NCBI RefSeq assembly: GCF_029407905.1
Contig: NC_073627.1
Location: 126,245,697 to 126,309,696, forward strand
From: Bubalus kerabau
Taxonomy: Eukaryota > Chordata > Mammalia > Artiodactyla > Bovidae
Direction: 5' to 3'
DNA length: 64,000 bases
The notes beneath the pieces were generated by a model that had not been told where the DNA came from, did not search any database, and saw nothing but the letters and a program-made list of their open reading frames with translations. This document shows, piece by piece, positions 15,201-30,200 of this stretch (its first letter is position 1; every line of letters begins with the position of its first letter). The position numbers and the translations under genes were made by a program.

Positions 15201-18200
15201 TAAGAGATAAATACTTTTTTTAATTGGAGGACCAAACCAAGAACCCCCATAGGATCTCCCAGGAGTATCAGAATGCAAAAATGGAGGGAACAATATTGTC
15301 AAAGAAATAATAGAAGAATATTTCCTATAAATGAAGAAGGATATGAATTTCAGATTTAAAACATCCGTTAAACATCATGAAATTCTAGAGCTCCAGTGGT
15401 GTTTAGAAGTACCTCAAAGTTTTCATAGAGATAAGAGTAAGATAAGAACAAACAATGAGAATTAGGTTGGCATCAGATTTCTCACCAGCACTACTGAGTC
15501 CTGGAAACCAGGAGGTTCATACCTTCAAAGTTCTTAGTTTGACCTAGAAATCTATAACCAGGCAAACTACAAATCAAGTGAGAAAGCAGCCTTCTTCCTC
15601 TCATGGTAACTTTATTCTGGCTGGCCAATGGCTGCCTAAGCCTTTGCATGGCTTGCTTCTTTTTCCGGGCTTAATGTCTCCTTTTCAGAGAAGCCTTCTC
15701 TGCCACCCATCTAAAGTGGGCATCACCTCCACCAAGACCTTTTTTATTCTGTTAACTTGTTTTATTTTCCTCACAGCATTTAGCACTAGTTAACTTGTAT
15801 TTTTCATTTCTTAACTTGTTTGTTTTCCACCTATATCCACAGGATTACAAACCCTCTGAGAGTTAAGACATTGTCTTTTATTACCACTGTATCCCAGTCC
15901 CTAGAACTGTGTTTAACATATAATCAGTTCAGTTCAGTCACTCAGTCGTGTCCGACTCTTTGCGACCCCATGAACCGCAGCACACCAGGCCTCCCTGTCC
16001 ATCACCAACTCCCGGAGTTTACTCAAACTCGTGTCCACTGAGTCGGTGATGCCATCCAACCATCTCATCCTCTGTTGTCCCCTTCTCCTCCTGCCCTCAA
16101 TCTTTCCCAGCATCAGGGTCTTTTCAAATGAGTCAGCTCTTCGCATCAGGGCACCAAAGTACTGCAGTTTCAGCTTCAGCATCAGTCTTTCCAATGAATA
16201 TTCAGGACTGATTTCCTTTAGGATTGACCAGTTGGATCTCCTTGCAGTCCAAGGGACTCTCAAGAGTCTTCTCCAACACCACAGTTTAAAAGCATCAATT
16301 CTTCGGCCCTCAGCTTTCCTTATAGTCTAACTCTCACATCCATACATGACTACTGGAAAATAACACATAATAGAAGCATCATTATTCTGTGCTGAGTTAG
16401 TGAGAAAGACAAATGAGTGCCTGAGCTACCAAATTATGAGCCTCTAAGGTAGAAATTATATCCATCTCTACATCCTTGGGAGTGTCTTGTACAAAGCTGT
16501 TCTCAGGAAGTATCTTTTGAATGGTTACTAAATGAAGAAATGTTCTTGAATTAGCTAGGTTCTTATCAGCTCAGCAGTTTTGTTTATGTGGTATTTTTGC
16601 CAAGACATTGTCAGTGTAGTTAGATATAACGCACTCTCATTTCTCAAGCTGAAGCAGAAATTCTTCCCCATTTGAACATTTCATTTCTTCCCCATTTTTA
16701 GAAATGATTCTTAGGGGAAATTCTGACAGAGACAGGAAGCAAGATGAGTAAAGACGCTTCTTGATAAACCCATAGCTGACCTGGAGTCTGGTCCTTTCCC
16801 TGTGCCCAGGGCTCCCCAGAGCTCACAGTGACAATGCTTTGTGAACCCTAGTCTCTTTAAGTAGGACTGTATTTGTGGGGCAAAGAAAAAAAAAATCAGT
16901 GCTTGAAATTTAAATGATACCAGAAATCCCGGCTGTACTTCTGGAGTGAAGGTACAGTGAAAAGCACAGAAGTGAAAGGCCCAAGGGCCGAGGAGTATTC
17001 TTTTTACAGGCTGCCTATGACTGTGATCAGCAATGGCCTCAGTTCTTGACAGACTTGAGAATCTCTTTCAGCCTTTACTGGACACACAGTACAAAATGGG
17101 AGGTAATCTGCTCTTCTTGGGTCTGACTGGCTCTCATAATAAACAAAGTAATGTTTGGGGTTTGTAGCAACAACTAATTTCTTATTTCTTTCTTCCTATA
17201 CAGAGGAAGCACTGTGAAGCTTTAGAAACTAAGTACCAATAAACCCCATCACAGTATGAATGTTTCTTAAGAAAGAGACCATCTGCAAGATTTTAGAAAG
17301 TCTCAGGATGGCAGGAAAAGCTCTAGGAATGAGGAAACAGCAGATTGTGTACTGCCCCTGCAGGCCTCTCTGAGTGGGAGAAGTCCTGCCCTCAGGGGCT
17401 TGGTCTGATAGAACTGATTTCCTTTCTGGTTGAGGGGAGGGCACAACCCTAGAAATGACTGATGGGTCATTAACAGGGATGGAGCAGAAGCAGTGTTGAA
17501 AGTCACTCTGTAATTTTCTCCCACAACTTTAGAGGGTGTCAAGTTATTTATTCTAATAATTTAAAATAATTAGAAATAAATTTATATTTATAAGTAAGTA
17601 ATAATAATTTATTATCATCATTTTACCTTTTTCCTTTTTATCAACTGGAGTTGATAGAGTTGGGGCTGGAGAAGTGGCAGGTAGAGGAATATGGTTTCAA
17701 ATTTAATATTGGCCACATGGAAGACGACTCTACACATGGACATCATCAGATGGTCAATACCCAAATCAGATTAATTATATTCTTTGCAGCCAAAGATGGA
17801 GACGGTCTATACAGTCAGCAAAAACAAGACTGGGAGCTGACTGTGTCTCAGATCATGAACTCCTTATTGCCAAATTCAGACTGAAATTGAAGAAAATAGG
17901 GAAAAGCACTAGACCATTCAGGTATGACCTAAATCAAATCCCTTACGATTATACAGTGGAAGTAAGAAATAGATTCAAGTGATTAGATCTGATAGGCAGA
18001 GTACCTGAAGAACTATGGATAGAGGTTCGGAGGTTCATGACATTGTAGAGGAGGCAGGGATCAAGACCATCCCCAAGAAAAAGAAATGCTAAAGGGCAAA
18101 ATGGTTGTCTGAGGAGCCTTACAAATAGCTGAGAAAAGAAGAGAAGCTGAAGGCAAAGGAGAAAAGGAAGGATATACGCATCTAAATGCAGAGTTCCAAA

Positions 18201-21200
18201 GAATAGCAAGGAGAGATAAGAAAGCCTTCCTCAGTGATCCATGGAAACAAATACAGGAAAACAATAGAATGGGAAAGTCTAAAGATCTCTTCAAGAAAAT
18301 TCAAGATACCAAGGGAACATTTCATGCAAAGATGGGCACAATAAAGGACAGAAATGCTATGGACCTAACAGAAGCAGAAGATATTAAGAGGTGGCAAGAA
18401 TACACAGAAGAACTATACAAAAAAGATCTTCATGACCCAGATAACCATGATTTGTGATCACTGGACTAGAGCCAGACATCCTGGAATGTGAAGTCAAGTG
18501 GACCATAGAAAGCATCACTATGAACAAAGCTGGTGGAGGTGATGGAATTACAGTTGAGTTATTTCAAACCCTAAAAGATGATTCTGTGGAAGTGCTGCAC
18601 TCAATATACCAGTAAATTTGGAAAACTCAAAAGTGGCCACAGGACTGGAAAAGGTCAGTTTTCATTCCTATCCCAAAGAAAGGCAATGCCAAATAATGTT
18701 CGAACTACCATATAATTGCACTCATTTCACACGCTAGTAAAGTAATGCTCAAAATTTTCCAAGCCAGGCTTCAACAGCATGTGAACCAAGAACTTCCAGA
18801 TGTTCAAGCTGGATTTAGAAAAGGTAGAGGAACCAGAGATCAAATTGCCAACATCTGCTGGATCATTGAAAAAACTAGAAAGTTCCAGAAAAACATCTAC
18901 TTCTGCTTTATTGACTATGCCAAAGCCTTTAACTGTGTGGATCACAACAAACTGAGGAAAATTCTTCAAGAGATGGGAATACCAGACCACCTGACCTACC
19001 TCCTAAGAAATGTGTATGCAGGTCAAGAAGCAACAGTTAGAACTGGACATGAAACAACAGACTGGTTCCAAATTGGGAAAGGAGTACCTCAAGGTTGTAT
19101 ATTATCACCCTGTTTATTTAACTTATATGCAGAATACATCATGAGAAATGCCAGGCTGGATGAAGCACAAGCTGGAATCAAGATTGCTGGGAGAAGTATC
19201 AATAACTTCAGATATGCAGATGATACCACCCTTATGGCAGAAAGTGAAGAAGAACAAAAGAACCTCTTATTGAAAGTGAAAGAGAGTGAAAAAGTTGGCT
19301 TAAAACTCAACATTCAGAAAATGAAGATCATGGCATCTGGTCCCATCACTTCATGGCAAATAGATGGGGAAACAATGGAAACGGTGACAGACTTTATTTT
19401 GGGGGGCTCCAAAGACACTGCAGATGGTGACTGCAGCCATGAAATTAAAAGAAGCTTGCTCCTTGGAAGAAAAGCTATGACCAACCTAGAAAGCATATTC
19501 AAAAGCAGAAACATTACTTTGCCAACAAATGTCCGTCTAGTCAAGGCTATGGTTTTTCCAGTAGTCATGTATGGATGTGAGAGTTGGACTATAAAGAAAG
19601 CTGAGCACTGAAGAAATGATGCTTTTGAACTGTGGTGTTGGAGAAGACTCTTGAGAGTCCCTTGGACAGCAAGGAGATCCAATCAGTCCATCCTAAAGGA
19701 AATCAGTCCTGAATGTTCATTGGAAGGACTGATGCTAAAGCTATAACTCCAATACTTTGGGCCACCTGATGGGAAGAACTGACTCATTTGCAAAGACCCT
19801 AATGCTGGGGAAGATTGAAGGCAAGAGGAGAAGGAGATGACAGAGGATGATATGGTTGAATGGCATCATCGATTTGATGGACATGAGTTCAAGCAGGCTC
19901 TGGGAGTTGGTGATGGACAGGGAATCCTGGTGTGCTGCAGTCCATGGGATTGCAAAGAGTCAGACACGACTGAGTGACTGAACTTAACTGACATGGATGG
20001 TTCAAAAGGAAAGCACAGCCAGTAGAACTCATCATTAAAGTTTAATCTGAACCATGAGGAGAAGCCATTCTGTCACATAACTCAGTGAAGAGAAGCAGAA
20101 CAAAGGGGGAGTAAGATTATGAAGAGTTTTATGGCCCCAGAGAAACCTGCATCACAAAGAATGGAACTACTCAGTATGAATCTGCATTAGGCTAGGAATA
20201 AAAGCAGATTTTGTTCTTTTTTATCTTAATGCTCCTGCTTTATTCTCTTTCATCCCTCATTCAACTCTCAAATCTCAAATATTGAATGATATTGAGGGTT
20301 TATTACTAACTTTTTAAGTGATAAAGGTATCGTGATTATGTGTTTAAGTAAGATCCTTTAAACATATATATTAAACAGTTTGCAAATAAAATTATATAAT
20401 GTGAGAAATTTTCTTAAAATAAAAGAGAGGACAGAGGAAGAGGAGATTTGGAATAAAATAAAACCGGCCATGAATTGATCATTGATGAAGCTGGGTGATG
20501 GGTACATAGGGGTTCATTATAATATTTAATATCTTAATATGTGTTTGTTTTTTATAATAAAAAAATTTTTAAATCTCATTTTTTGAGAGTGGTCCTAGTT
20601 AGATCTGCTTCTTCTGCCTTCATACTCTTGTCTTCAAAGACTTTCTATCAGTGACTCAAAGTTGAGACCTACAGTTTTCTACCAGTGGGGATGGGTTACT
20701 TTGAACAGTTCACACCTTGTGACAAAGGGCATAGGTTTGAAGACCTCTGAGTAGACTTAGAAGTTCACAGTAACAATACATGTCTTCTTTGTAGATACGT
20801 GGGCATGTGATGCTGATGGAATGTAAAATTGTATAACCACTTTGGAAAGCATTTGGCAGTTTCTTAAAGAGTTGGGCATTTATCACAAATTACAGAATTC
20901 CCTTTTTTCATGGCTGAATAATGTTCCATTGTAGTGTGTGTGTGTGTCTGTGTGTGTGTGTGAGTGTGTGTGTATCACATTTTCTTTATCCATTCATCTG
21001 TCGATAGACACTTAGATTGTTTCCATGTCTTGGCCATTGCAAATAACACTTCATTGAACGTGGGAGTGGAGATATCTCTTCAAGATAGTGATTTAATTTG
21101 ATGACCCAAGTGAAAGTGAAAGTGAAGTTGCTCAGTCATGTCTGACTCTTTGCAACCCCATGGACTGTAGCCCACCAGGCTCCTCAGTCCATGGAATTCT

Positions 21201-24200
21201 CCAGGCAAGAGTACTGTAGTGGGTTGCCATTTCCTTCTCCAGGGGATCTTCCTGACCCAGAGATTGAACCTGGGTCTCCCGCATTGCAGGCAGGTGCTTT
21301 ACTGTCTGAGCCACAGGGAAGCCCCAATTTTCACTCTGTTCCTCTTGCAATTATTCGCCTACTTCAAATCTTTCCTTTGTCAAAGTCAGCCCACACACAC
21401 TAATATTCTAATTATTTCCAACCACTTCGCTTAGAGTTCTAGGCTCAGTAGGCACATGGTCTGCCTTCCTATTTTACTATCTTCTTTCTGTAAACATGAT
21501 TGCTATATTGTCAGCCTTTTACATCCATTTCCTTCTCACCTCCCCACCTGCAACTGCTAAGCCAGTGTCACACTTTTTATACTTTTGTTAAAGCAGAACC
21601 TCACTTCAATAATGGAGTAATTAAGAGCTTGGGTTCTGGAACTGGTCCAAAACCTGTCTCTCCTGGATAGTAGCCAGATAACTTCAGGCAAAATACTTTT
21701 CCATTCTTAATATCAAGTTTATTATCTATTATTAAAAGACGAGAATAATATTAAATAATACACGTAGAGTACTTAGCACTGTTATTGGCACTTAATACTT
21801 AATGCATTTTAGTTACTGTTTTGTCCTATCAAAATCCCAAGGATGACTCCTGCTGGGCTTTCTTTTCTGTCTTGTGGACTACTGCCTAGAGACTGTGAGC
21901 TTCAGGGGGGAACCCCCCCACCCTGCCCTCCAAGAAAAGAGAGAAGCTTTGTTGAGAGACTCCAGATGGTAGAACTAAAGCAGTACATCTTGGATGAAAT
22001 GTTAATTTAATTCTTTTTTTGATTTCTAGATTTTCCTGTTTTTAGGCTGCATGTGTTTTCTCCTAGCAGTTGGTCATTACATTTGGGAAAACAACAAAGG
22101 TTACTACTTCCAGGATTATCTGCCGTGGGAAGACTATGTCTCTTCATCAGTTTTCTCTGCCACCCTTATGTTCTGGTCCTACTTCATTATCCTCAACACC
22201 ATGGTGCCTATTTCCCTCTACGTCAGGTAGGCTTCTTTGTCAGCTGAGGGAGGAGCTGACTTCTTCAGGGGGAGGATACTTCCTTCTTATTCCCCAACTA
22301 GACTGTGAACTTTCAGGAAACACAGATGCTGTGCTCTTTAACCCTTTACTTTCCAGAGTGCCTGGTGCACAAAACACTCTGAGAAATATTTAGAGTTTGC
22401 ATAAATGCTTTCTATGTCCAGAATACTGTGCTAGATACTATGTGGGTTATATAATAAAAAAATTATTCCTACCCTCAAATAATTTATAAGGTACATGACT
22501 AAATAAGACATACAAACACATGAAATAATTAGAAAACAATGCACACAAATTTTGTGTTAAAGTAAAAGCTAGGCAGCCCCTAGTTTATCAATGACCCAGA
22601 TTCTAAACAGTCATTTGTAAATGACTCAGAACTCAGAATGCTTTTTCCCCCAGAAACAATGTGGCAAACTGCAGGTAGGTGTGATTGTGACTTAAATTCT
22701 GGTTCCTAAAAGATGGAGAAGATGAAGGATGTTTCCTTCCCCTTTTCATGAGCACCTTGGAAAAAAATTTGAAATATAGGTAAAATAAGTTTTTACTGTA
22801 TTCCAATCTCCTTTTTTGAGTTCCAGCATTCCCTTTCACATAAATGCACCCAAACACATTTTCTGCATCCTTTTCGGGTTTTCTAAACCCTACATTGTGG
22901 CATCTGAACTCTAAAAGCACCCTATATGCATGTGTGCTAAGTTAGCTAAATTATCTTACTAATTAAATATTTATTGAACACCTACTATGTTACCAACAAA
23001 GGTACCAACAAAGGTCCATCTAGTGAAAGCTATGGTTTTTTCAGTAGTCATGTATGGATGTGAGAGTTGGACTATAAAGAAAGCTGAGCACAGAAGAATT
23101 GATGCTTTTGAACTGTGGTGTTGGAGAAGACTTTTGAGAGTCCCTTGGACTGCAAGGAGATCCAACCAGTCCATCCTAAAGGGAGTCAATCTTGAATATT
23201 CATTGGAAGGACTGACTGACGCTGAAGCTGAAACTGCAATACTTTGGCTACCTGATGCAAAGAACTGACCCATTGGAAAAGACCCTGATGCTGGGAAAGA
23301 TTGAAGGTGGGAGGAGAAGGGGACAACAGAGGATGAGATGGTTGGATGCCATCACCGATGCAAGGGACATGAGTTTGAGTAAGCTTCGGGAGTTGGTGAT
23401 GGATGGAGAAGCCTGGCATGCTGCAGTCCATGGGGTCATAAAGAGTCTGAACAACTGGGCGACTGAACTGACTATGTGCCAAGCACTATATTAGGTTACA
23501 GAGAAAGATACATGAATAATAATACAGCCCTTCCTCTAGATAAGCTTACAACATAGCCATGAAAACAGATACTTAAGTAAATAATTAAGATACAATATGA
23601 AGAATTATGTCATAGAAATTAATATGTGAATGCTATGGGAGCCTAGAAAAGGAGTAGGTTGGTTCCACCTATAGAGTCTTAGGGATTTACAGAAAAAAGT
23701 AATCATCAAACTGATACATGAGAAAAGAGGAGAATTTACCAATAAGAAAATGCGAAAATAATATTACAAGCAGAAAGATCAGTATGTTCAAAGGTTAGAG
23801 GTTTTTAAAAGCTTCATCTGGTCATAGAACAGTGAGTGAGCCTAGACTGAGGTGTTGGATGGTAATTTAGGATTAGATTCAGGAGAGCCTTCAATGCTAG
23901 GTCAAGGAGTTTGGGCTTTATCCTAAAACCAACAGAAATCTTCCTAAGGAAAGAAATAATATCATTAAGTGTCTGAGTTTAGAGAGGTTGCTATGGTGAC
24001 TGGTCTGGTGAAGGAAGAGAGGGGTCAAAACTCAACACGTGAGGACTAATAAAGTCAATAATGAGGGCCTGAGCACCACCTCCCTCACCTCAAACAAAAG
24101 ATTCATGTTTCTTAATGCAGTTATCTCAGACAAGGGTTACTAATGAAGCAATGAAATAACACACACTCCAACCAGTCCATTCTGAAGGAGATCAGCCCTG

Positions 24201-27200
24201 GGATTTCTTTGGAAGGAATGATGCTAAAGCTGAAACTTCAGTACTTTGGCCACCTCATGTGAAGAGTTGCCTCATTGGAAAAGACTCTGATGCTGGGAGG
24301 GATTGGGGGCAGGAGGAGAAGGGGACGACAGAGGATGAGATGGCTGGATGGCATCACTGACTCGATGGAAGTGAGTCTGAGTGAACTCCGGGAGTTGGTG
24401 ATGGACAGGGAGGCCTGGCGTGCTGCGATTCATGGGGTAGCAAAGAGTCGGACATGACTGAGCGACTGAATTGAACTGACTCAACTGAAGTATGAATGAT
24501 AATAGAAAGGAAGGCACTTAAAAAGTCTGCACTGTTTTAAAATGAAGATGCTTGTTAACCATGTTGTTATTTAGTGGCTAAGTCATGTCCAACTCTTTTG
24601 TGACCCCATGGACTGTGGCTTGCCAGGCTCCTCTGTCCATGGGATTCTTCAAGCAAGAATACCGGAGTGGGTTGCCATTTCCTTCTCCAGGGGATCTTCC
24701 CAACCCAGGAATCAAATCCACATCTCCTGCATTGGCTGAGCCACAAGGGAAGCCATGGAGAATCCATAAGGCGTGTCATTTAGAATAAAAGTGGAATGTG
24801 ACTAACACAACTGGGAAAATTCAGATAAAATGGAGAGGAAGCTGTTTTAGGAAAAAGCTACCCTACAGGCAAGCTGGGTCTGCTGAGAACTTTATCAGAG
24901 GATCAGCTCCAATAAGCTGTTTCTGAGTCTCACAGATCTTCCCCTTCCTCTTCTGAAACAAAGAAGCACAGTCTCCAGTCTCAAGTATCTCTCTTCCCCA
25001 TCAATGAGTTTACATGATAGCAGCAATACCCCTCTAATTAAGCTTTGGCTGCCTTTTATAAACTAGCTTAACTCTGTCAGGCCTTGCATTGTTACAGAAT
25101 TTTAAAAAATTTGAAAGAAGTAGTATAAAGGGAATATGCCTCAGCAAAGTTAATCAGTATATCTGGTAATAAGTAAAGACTTGAGTGATAATGATCAAAG
25201 TAGAATTACAGTGGGTTGGTTGGCTAGTATGAAGGGTCCTTCAAGACTGTAGGTTCTGAGAGAAGGTATTCTGATTTTCATTTCTACCACAGGACTGGAA
25301 AGAAGGAAACCAGGGGGATGAATTTACTTGCCCTGTGTTGACCCAGGACCCTTCTTTTCTTGCTTTCTCCTTAGTGTTGAGATAATAAGATTGGGCAACA
25401 GTTTCTATATCAACTGGGATCGGAAGATGTTTTATGAACCGAAGAACACACCAGCACAGGCTCGTACCACCACCCTTAATGAGGAGCTCGGCCAGGTCAA
25501 ATATGTGTTCTCTGACAAAACAGGGACCCTGACTCAGAACATCATGATTTTCAACAAGTGTTCAATTAACGGGACATTATATGGTATGCATGTCTTTCTG
25601 CTTTCCCTTAGTCTTGGGGAAATTTTACTTTGCATGTTGTTCTCAGGAATAATCTATCTCTAAATCTGTATGTCTCTAAATTCACATTTACTTACTCTTA
25701 CAACTTGCTGTCCACTAAGCAAAGATCACGTAGTCCATTCAGTTCTAACCAAAAAACACTTACCTAGCACATTATAGATGCCATCCATTGTGTGGGACAT
25801 TGCAAATATGTATAAGACTTAATCTCTGTCTTCAGAGAATTGCCAATGTCTTGGGAATGTTAGTTAATCTCACATTAAATCAGATGGTGCAACCAGGATG
25901 TTACTGAAGCTGCTATTCTCCTGATTCCACCTCAGATCAATAAACAGTCTAGAAAGAAGTCATCAAAGGGTGCTCAGAATTTGATTAGTGTCTCCCATAC
26001 CCAGTTGTTCATTTATTTCCTGTGTTAGATGAGCTTGTTTTTGTGATAGTGTTAAGTCTTCATATGTGTGAATATTATGGCAGTAACTAGCAAAGGAAAG
26101 CAATTACATCAAAAAAGCTAGAGCACATGGGGTATTCTTCTAGGATGATGGAAAAGCTTTGAAGCTAGAAAGATGTGGTGGTTGTAAAACATTGTGAACA
26201 CACTAAATGCCCCTGAATTGTACGCTTTAAAATGTACAATTTTTTAAAATTTTAATAAATTTAAAAATTACAGTTAAAAGATTTTTAAAAGCTAGAGCAT
26301 TCTAATATTTTCTATTACTCCTGCCAAATAAGTTTTCACATATATAAACTCTGAAAGCTTATTTTTGGGTGGTTGATTTGGGTGAGGATCTTAATTTTCT
26401 AACTCATTGTGAGACCTGATCATATGCTAGGTAGGGTTGCAAAGGGTCCTGGGTGTTTCTGCACTTGGCATCAGACTGTCTTCCACCCCCAATCTGTCTG
26501 TGCTATCTACTGGCCAAGAACCCTAAGCATTCCAGCACTACTTTAACCTCTCTTCTAGGGGACTTTTCTGATGAAGAGCTTCCTGAGGTTCAAGGTCTCA
26601 TAGATGCCAAGTCTCCAGGCTCACCTTACTCACACTTAAGGAGAAGAGTTGCACCCCAAGCAGCAGAATTCTTACCATTTGCTTGGAGAAAAGAGCTTAT
26701 AGGGCACTGAGAGCTACATGGCCTGAGGAGATTTGGGGGGCTTAATTGCAAGTCTAGAATGATAGAATCAGAAAAAATAAGCTTTTAAAATCCTCCTTAG
26801 AACTTCCCAGGCAGTCCAGTGGTTAAGAATCTGCCTGCCCAATGCAGGGGATGAGGATTCAGTCCCTGGTCAGGGAACTGGGTATATCCCACATACCTCA
26901 ACTAAGAGTTCAAATACTGCAACTAAAAGATTCCGCTTGTGGCAATTAAGAACTGGCGCAACCACATAAAAGAATTAAATTTTTAAAAATCCTCCTTTAT
27001 TCTGGGGACTTCTTGGTGATCCAGTGGTTAAGAATCCACCTTCCAATTCTGGAGACTTGAGTTTGATCCCTGTTAGAGGAACTAAGATTCCACATATGGT
27101 GAAGCAACTAAGCCCTTACACCACAACTACTGAGCCCGCATGCTCTGGAACCCACAAGCCACAACTTGAGAAGCTGGCATGCTGCAACTAAAACCCAATG

Positions 27201-30200
27201 CAGCCAAATAAAATAAATAAATATTTTTAAAATCCTACTTTAAATTGCTATGAAAAAAAAAGTAAAAGTATTGATCTCTCAGTCGTGTCCAACTCTTTGT
27301 GATCCCATGGACTATAGCCCAACAGGCTCTTCTGTACATGGAATTCTCCAGACAAGAATACTGAAGTGGATAGCTATTCCTTCTCCAAGGGGATCTTCCC
27401 AACCCAGGGATTGAACCCAGATCTCCTGCACTGCAGGCAGATCCATATGACCCAGTAATTCCATTCCTAGGTATATACCAAAAAGAGGAAAAAGAAAACA
27501 AGCAGTATCCGCAATAGCCAAAGGTGGAAACAACCCATGTTTCCATCAGCAATTGAATAGGTAAACAAACTGTGATATATCCATTTAATGGAATATTGTT
27601 GTTAATCAGTCACCAAGTCATGTATGCTTCTTCGTGATCCCATGGACTGCAGCACGCCAGGTTTCCCTGTCCCTCACCATCTCCTAGGGTTTGCCCAAGT
27701 TCATGTCCATTGAATCAGTGATCATTGAATCAGCCATCCAACCATCTCATCCTTTTGCCCTCTTCTCCTTCTGCCTTCAATCTTTCCCAGCATCAGGGTC
27801 TTTTCTAATGAGTCAGTGGTTTGAATCAGGTAGCCAAAGTATTGGAGCTTCAGCTTCAGCATCAGTCTTTCTAAAGAGTATTCGGGATTGATTTCCTTTT
27901 AGATTGACTGTTTTGATCTCCTTGCTTTCCAGGGGACTCTCAAGAGTCTTCTTCAACACCACAGTTTGAAAGCATCAATTCTTCGGCACTCTGCCTTCTT
28001 TACTGCCCAGTTCTCACATTTGTACATGACTACTGGAAAGACCATAGCCTTGACTATACGGACCTTTGTCAGCAAAGTGATGTCTTTGCTTTTTAACACA
28101 CTGTAGGTTTGTCATAGCTTTCCTACCATGGAAAGTATTCCTGTAATGGAATACTCAGACAGTTCAGTTCAGTCACTCAGTCGTGTCCGACTCTTTACAA
28201 CCCCATGAACCGCAGCATGCCAGGCCTCCCTGTCCATCACCAACGCCCAGAGTCCACCCAAGCCCATATCCATTGAGTCGTGATGCCATCAAACCATCTC
28301 ATCCTCTGTCATCCCCTTCTCCTCCTGTCCTCAATCTTTCCCAGCATCAGGGTCTTTTCAAATGAGTCAGCTCTTCACATCAGGTGGCCAAAGTATTGGA
28401 GTTTCAGCTTCAACATCAGTCCTTCCAATGAACACTCAGGACTGATCTCCTTTAGGATGGACTGGTTGGATCTCCTTGCAGTCCAAGGGACGCTTAAAGT
28501 CTTCTCCAACACCACACTTCAAAAGCATCAATTCTTCGGACCTCAGCTTTCTTTCTAGCCCAACTCACATCCGTACATGACCACTGGAAAAACCATAGCC
28601 TTGACTAGATGGTCCTTTGTTGACAAAGTAATGTCTCTGTTTTTTAATATGCTGTATAGGTTGATCATAACTTTCCTTCCAAGGAGTTCAGTTCAGTTCA
28701 GTCACTCAGTCATGTCCCGACTCTTTGCAACCCCATGAATCACAGCACGCCAGGCCTCCCTGTCCATCACCAACTCCTGGAGTTCACCCAAACCCATGTC
28801 CATTGAGTCGGTGGAAGTTCACGTATTGCTGAAGCCTGGCTTGGAAAATTTTGAGCATTACTTTACTAGCGTGCGAGATGAGTGCAATTGTGCAGTAGTT
28901 TGAGCATTCTTTGGCATTGCCTTTCTTTGGGATTGGAATGAAAACTGACCCTTTCCAACCCTGTGGCCACTGCTGAGTTTTCCAAATCTGCTGGCATATT
29001 TAGTGCAGCACTTTCACAGCATCATCTTTCAGGATTTGAAATAGCTCAACTGAAATTCTATCACCTCCACTAGCTTTGTTTGTAGTGATGCTCCTAAGGC
29101 CCACTTGACTTCACACTCCAGGATGTCTGGCTCTAGATGAGTGATCACACCATCATGATTATCTGGGTCATGAAGTTCTTTTTTGAACAGTTCTTCTGCA
29201 TAGTCTTGCCACCTCTTCTTAATATCTTCTGCTTCTGTTAGGTCCCTACCATTTCTGTCCTTTATTGAGCCCATCTTTGCATTAAATGTTCCCTTGGTAT
29301 CTCTAATTTTCTTGAAGAGATCTCTAGTCTTTCCTATTCTATTGTTTTCCTCTATTTCTTTGAATTGATCGCTAAGGAAGGCTTTCTTATCTCTCCTTGC
29401 TATTCTTTGGAACTCTGCATTCAAATGGGTATGTCTTTCCTTTTCTCCTTTGCTTTTTGCTTCCCTTCTTTTCACAGCTATTTGTAAGGCCTCCTCAGAC
29501 AGCCATTTTGCTTTTTTGTATTTCTTTTTCTTGGGGATGGTCTTGATTCCTGTGTCCTGTACAATGTCACGACCTCCAACATAAAAAGTAATCAAGTTCT
29601 GACACATGCTACAACATGAATGATTCTTGAAAACTTTATGCTATGTGAAATGAGCCAGACAAAATAGGAAATAGTGTATCATTCTACTTGTATGAAACAT
29701 CTAGAATAGGCAAATTTATAGAGGCAGAAAGCAGATTAGAGGTTACCAGGGGCTGGGAATAAGGGAAAGTAAGGAGTTTCTGTTTAGGATGCTGAAAAAG
29801 TTTAGGAAATATATAATGGTGAGTGTTGCACAATATTGTGAATGATACTGATTTGTTAACTACAAAATGGTTAAAATGAAAATTTATGTTATATATATTT
29901 TACCACAATAAAAAGAAATGTAAATCCTTCTTTAAAACCTTTGCCAAGTGTGTACTCTGTTTACTTACCAACAGGTGATGTTTGTGACAAAAACGGACCT
30001 AGGATGGAAGTCTCCAAGGTGAGTGTTTACAGCTCCCTGTGAGGTGCATGCAGGAGCTGAGTGAGGCTGTGCTTTACAGCAGCATCTTCAGTACAGACTG
30101 GGACTCCCTGAGCCCCTGAAATACCCCAGCTGTTATTGGCCCTGTAATATCAGAAAGTATTATGGAAATAACCTGTTTATTTGAGCAGATTTGGGTTTGT

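Noticed and set aside
20933..20972. TG repeat as a Z-DNA regulatory element
   Set aside because: It is a slippage product inside a dead L1 fragment; nothing else supports a regulatory role.
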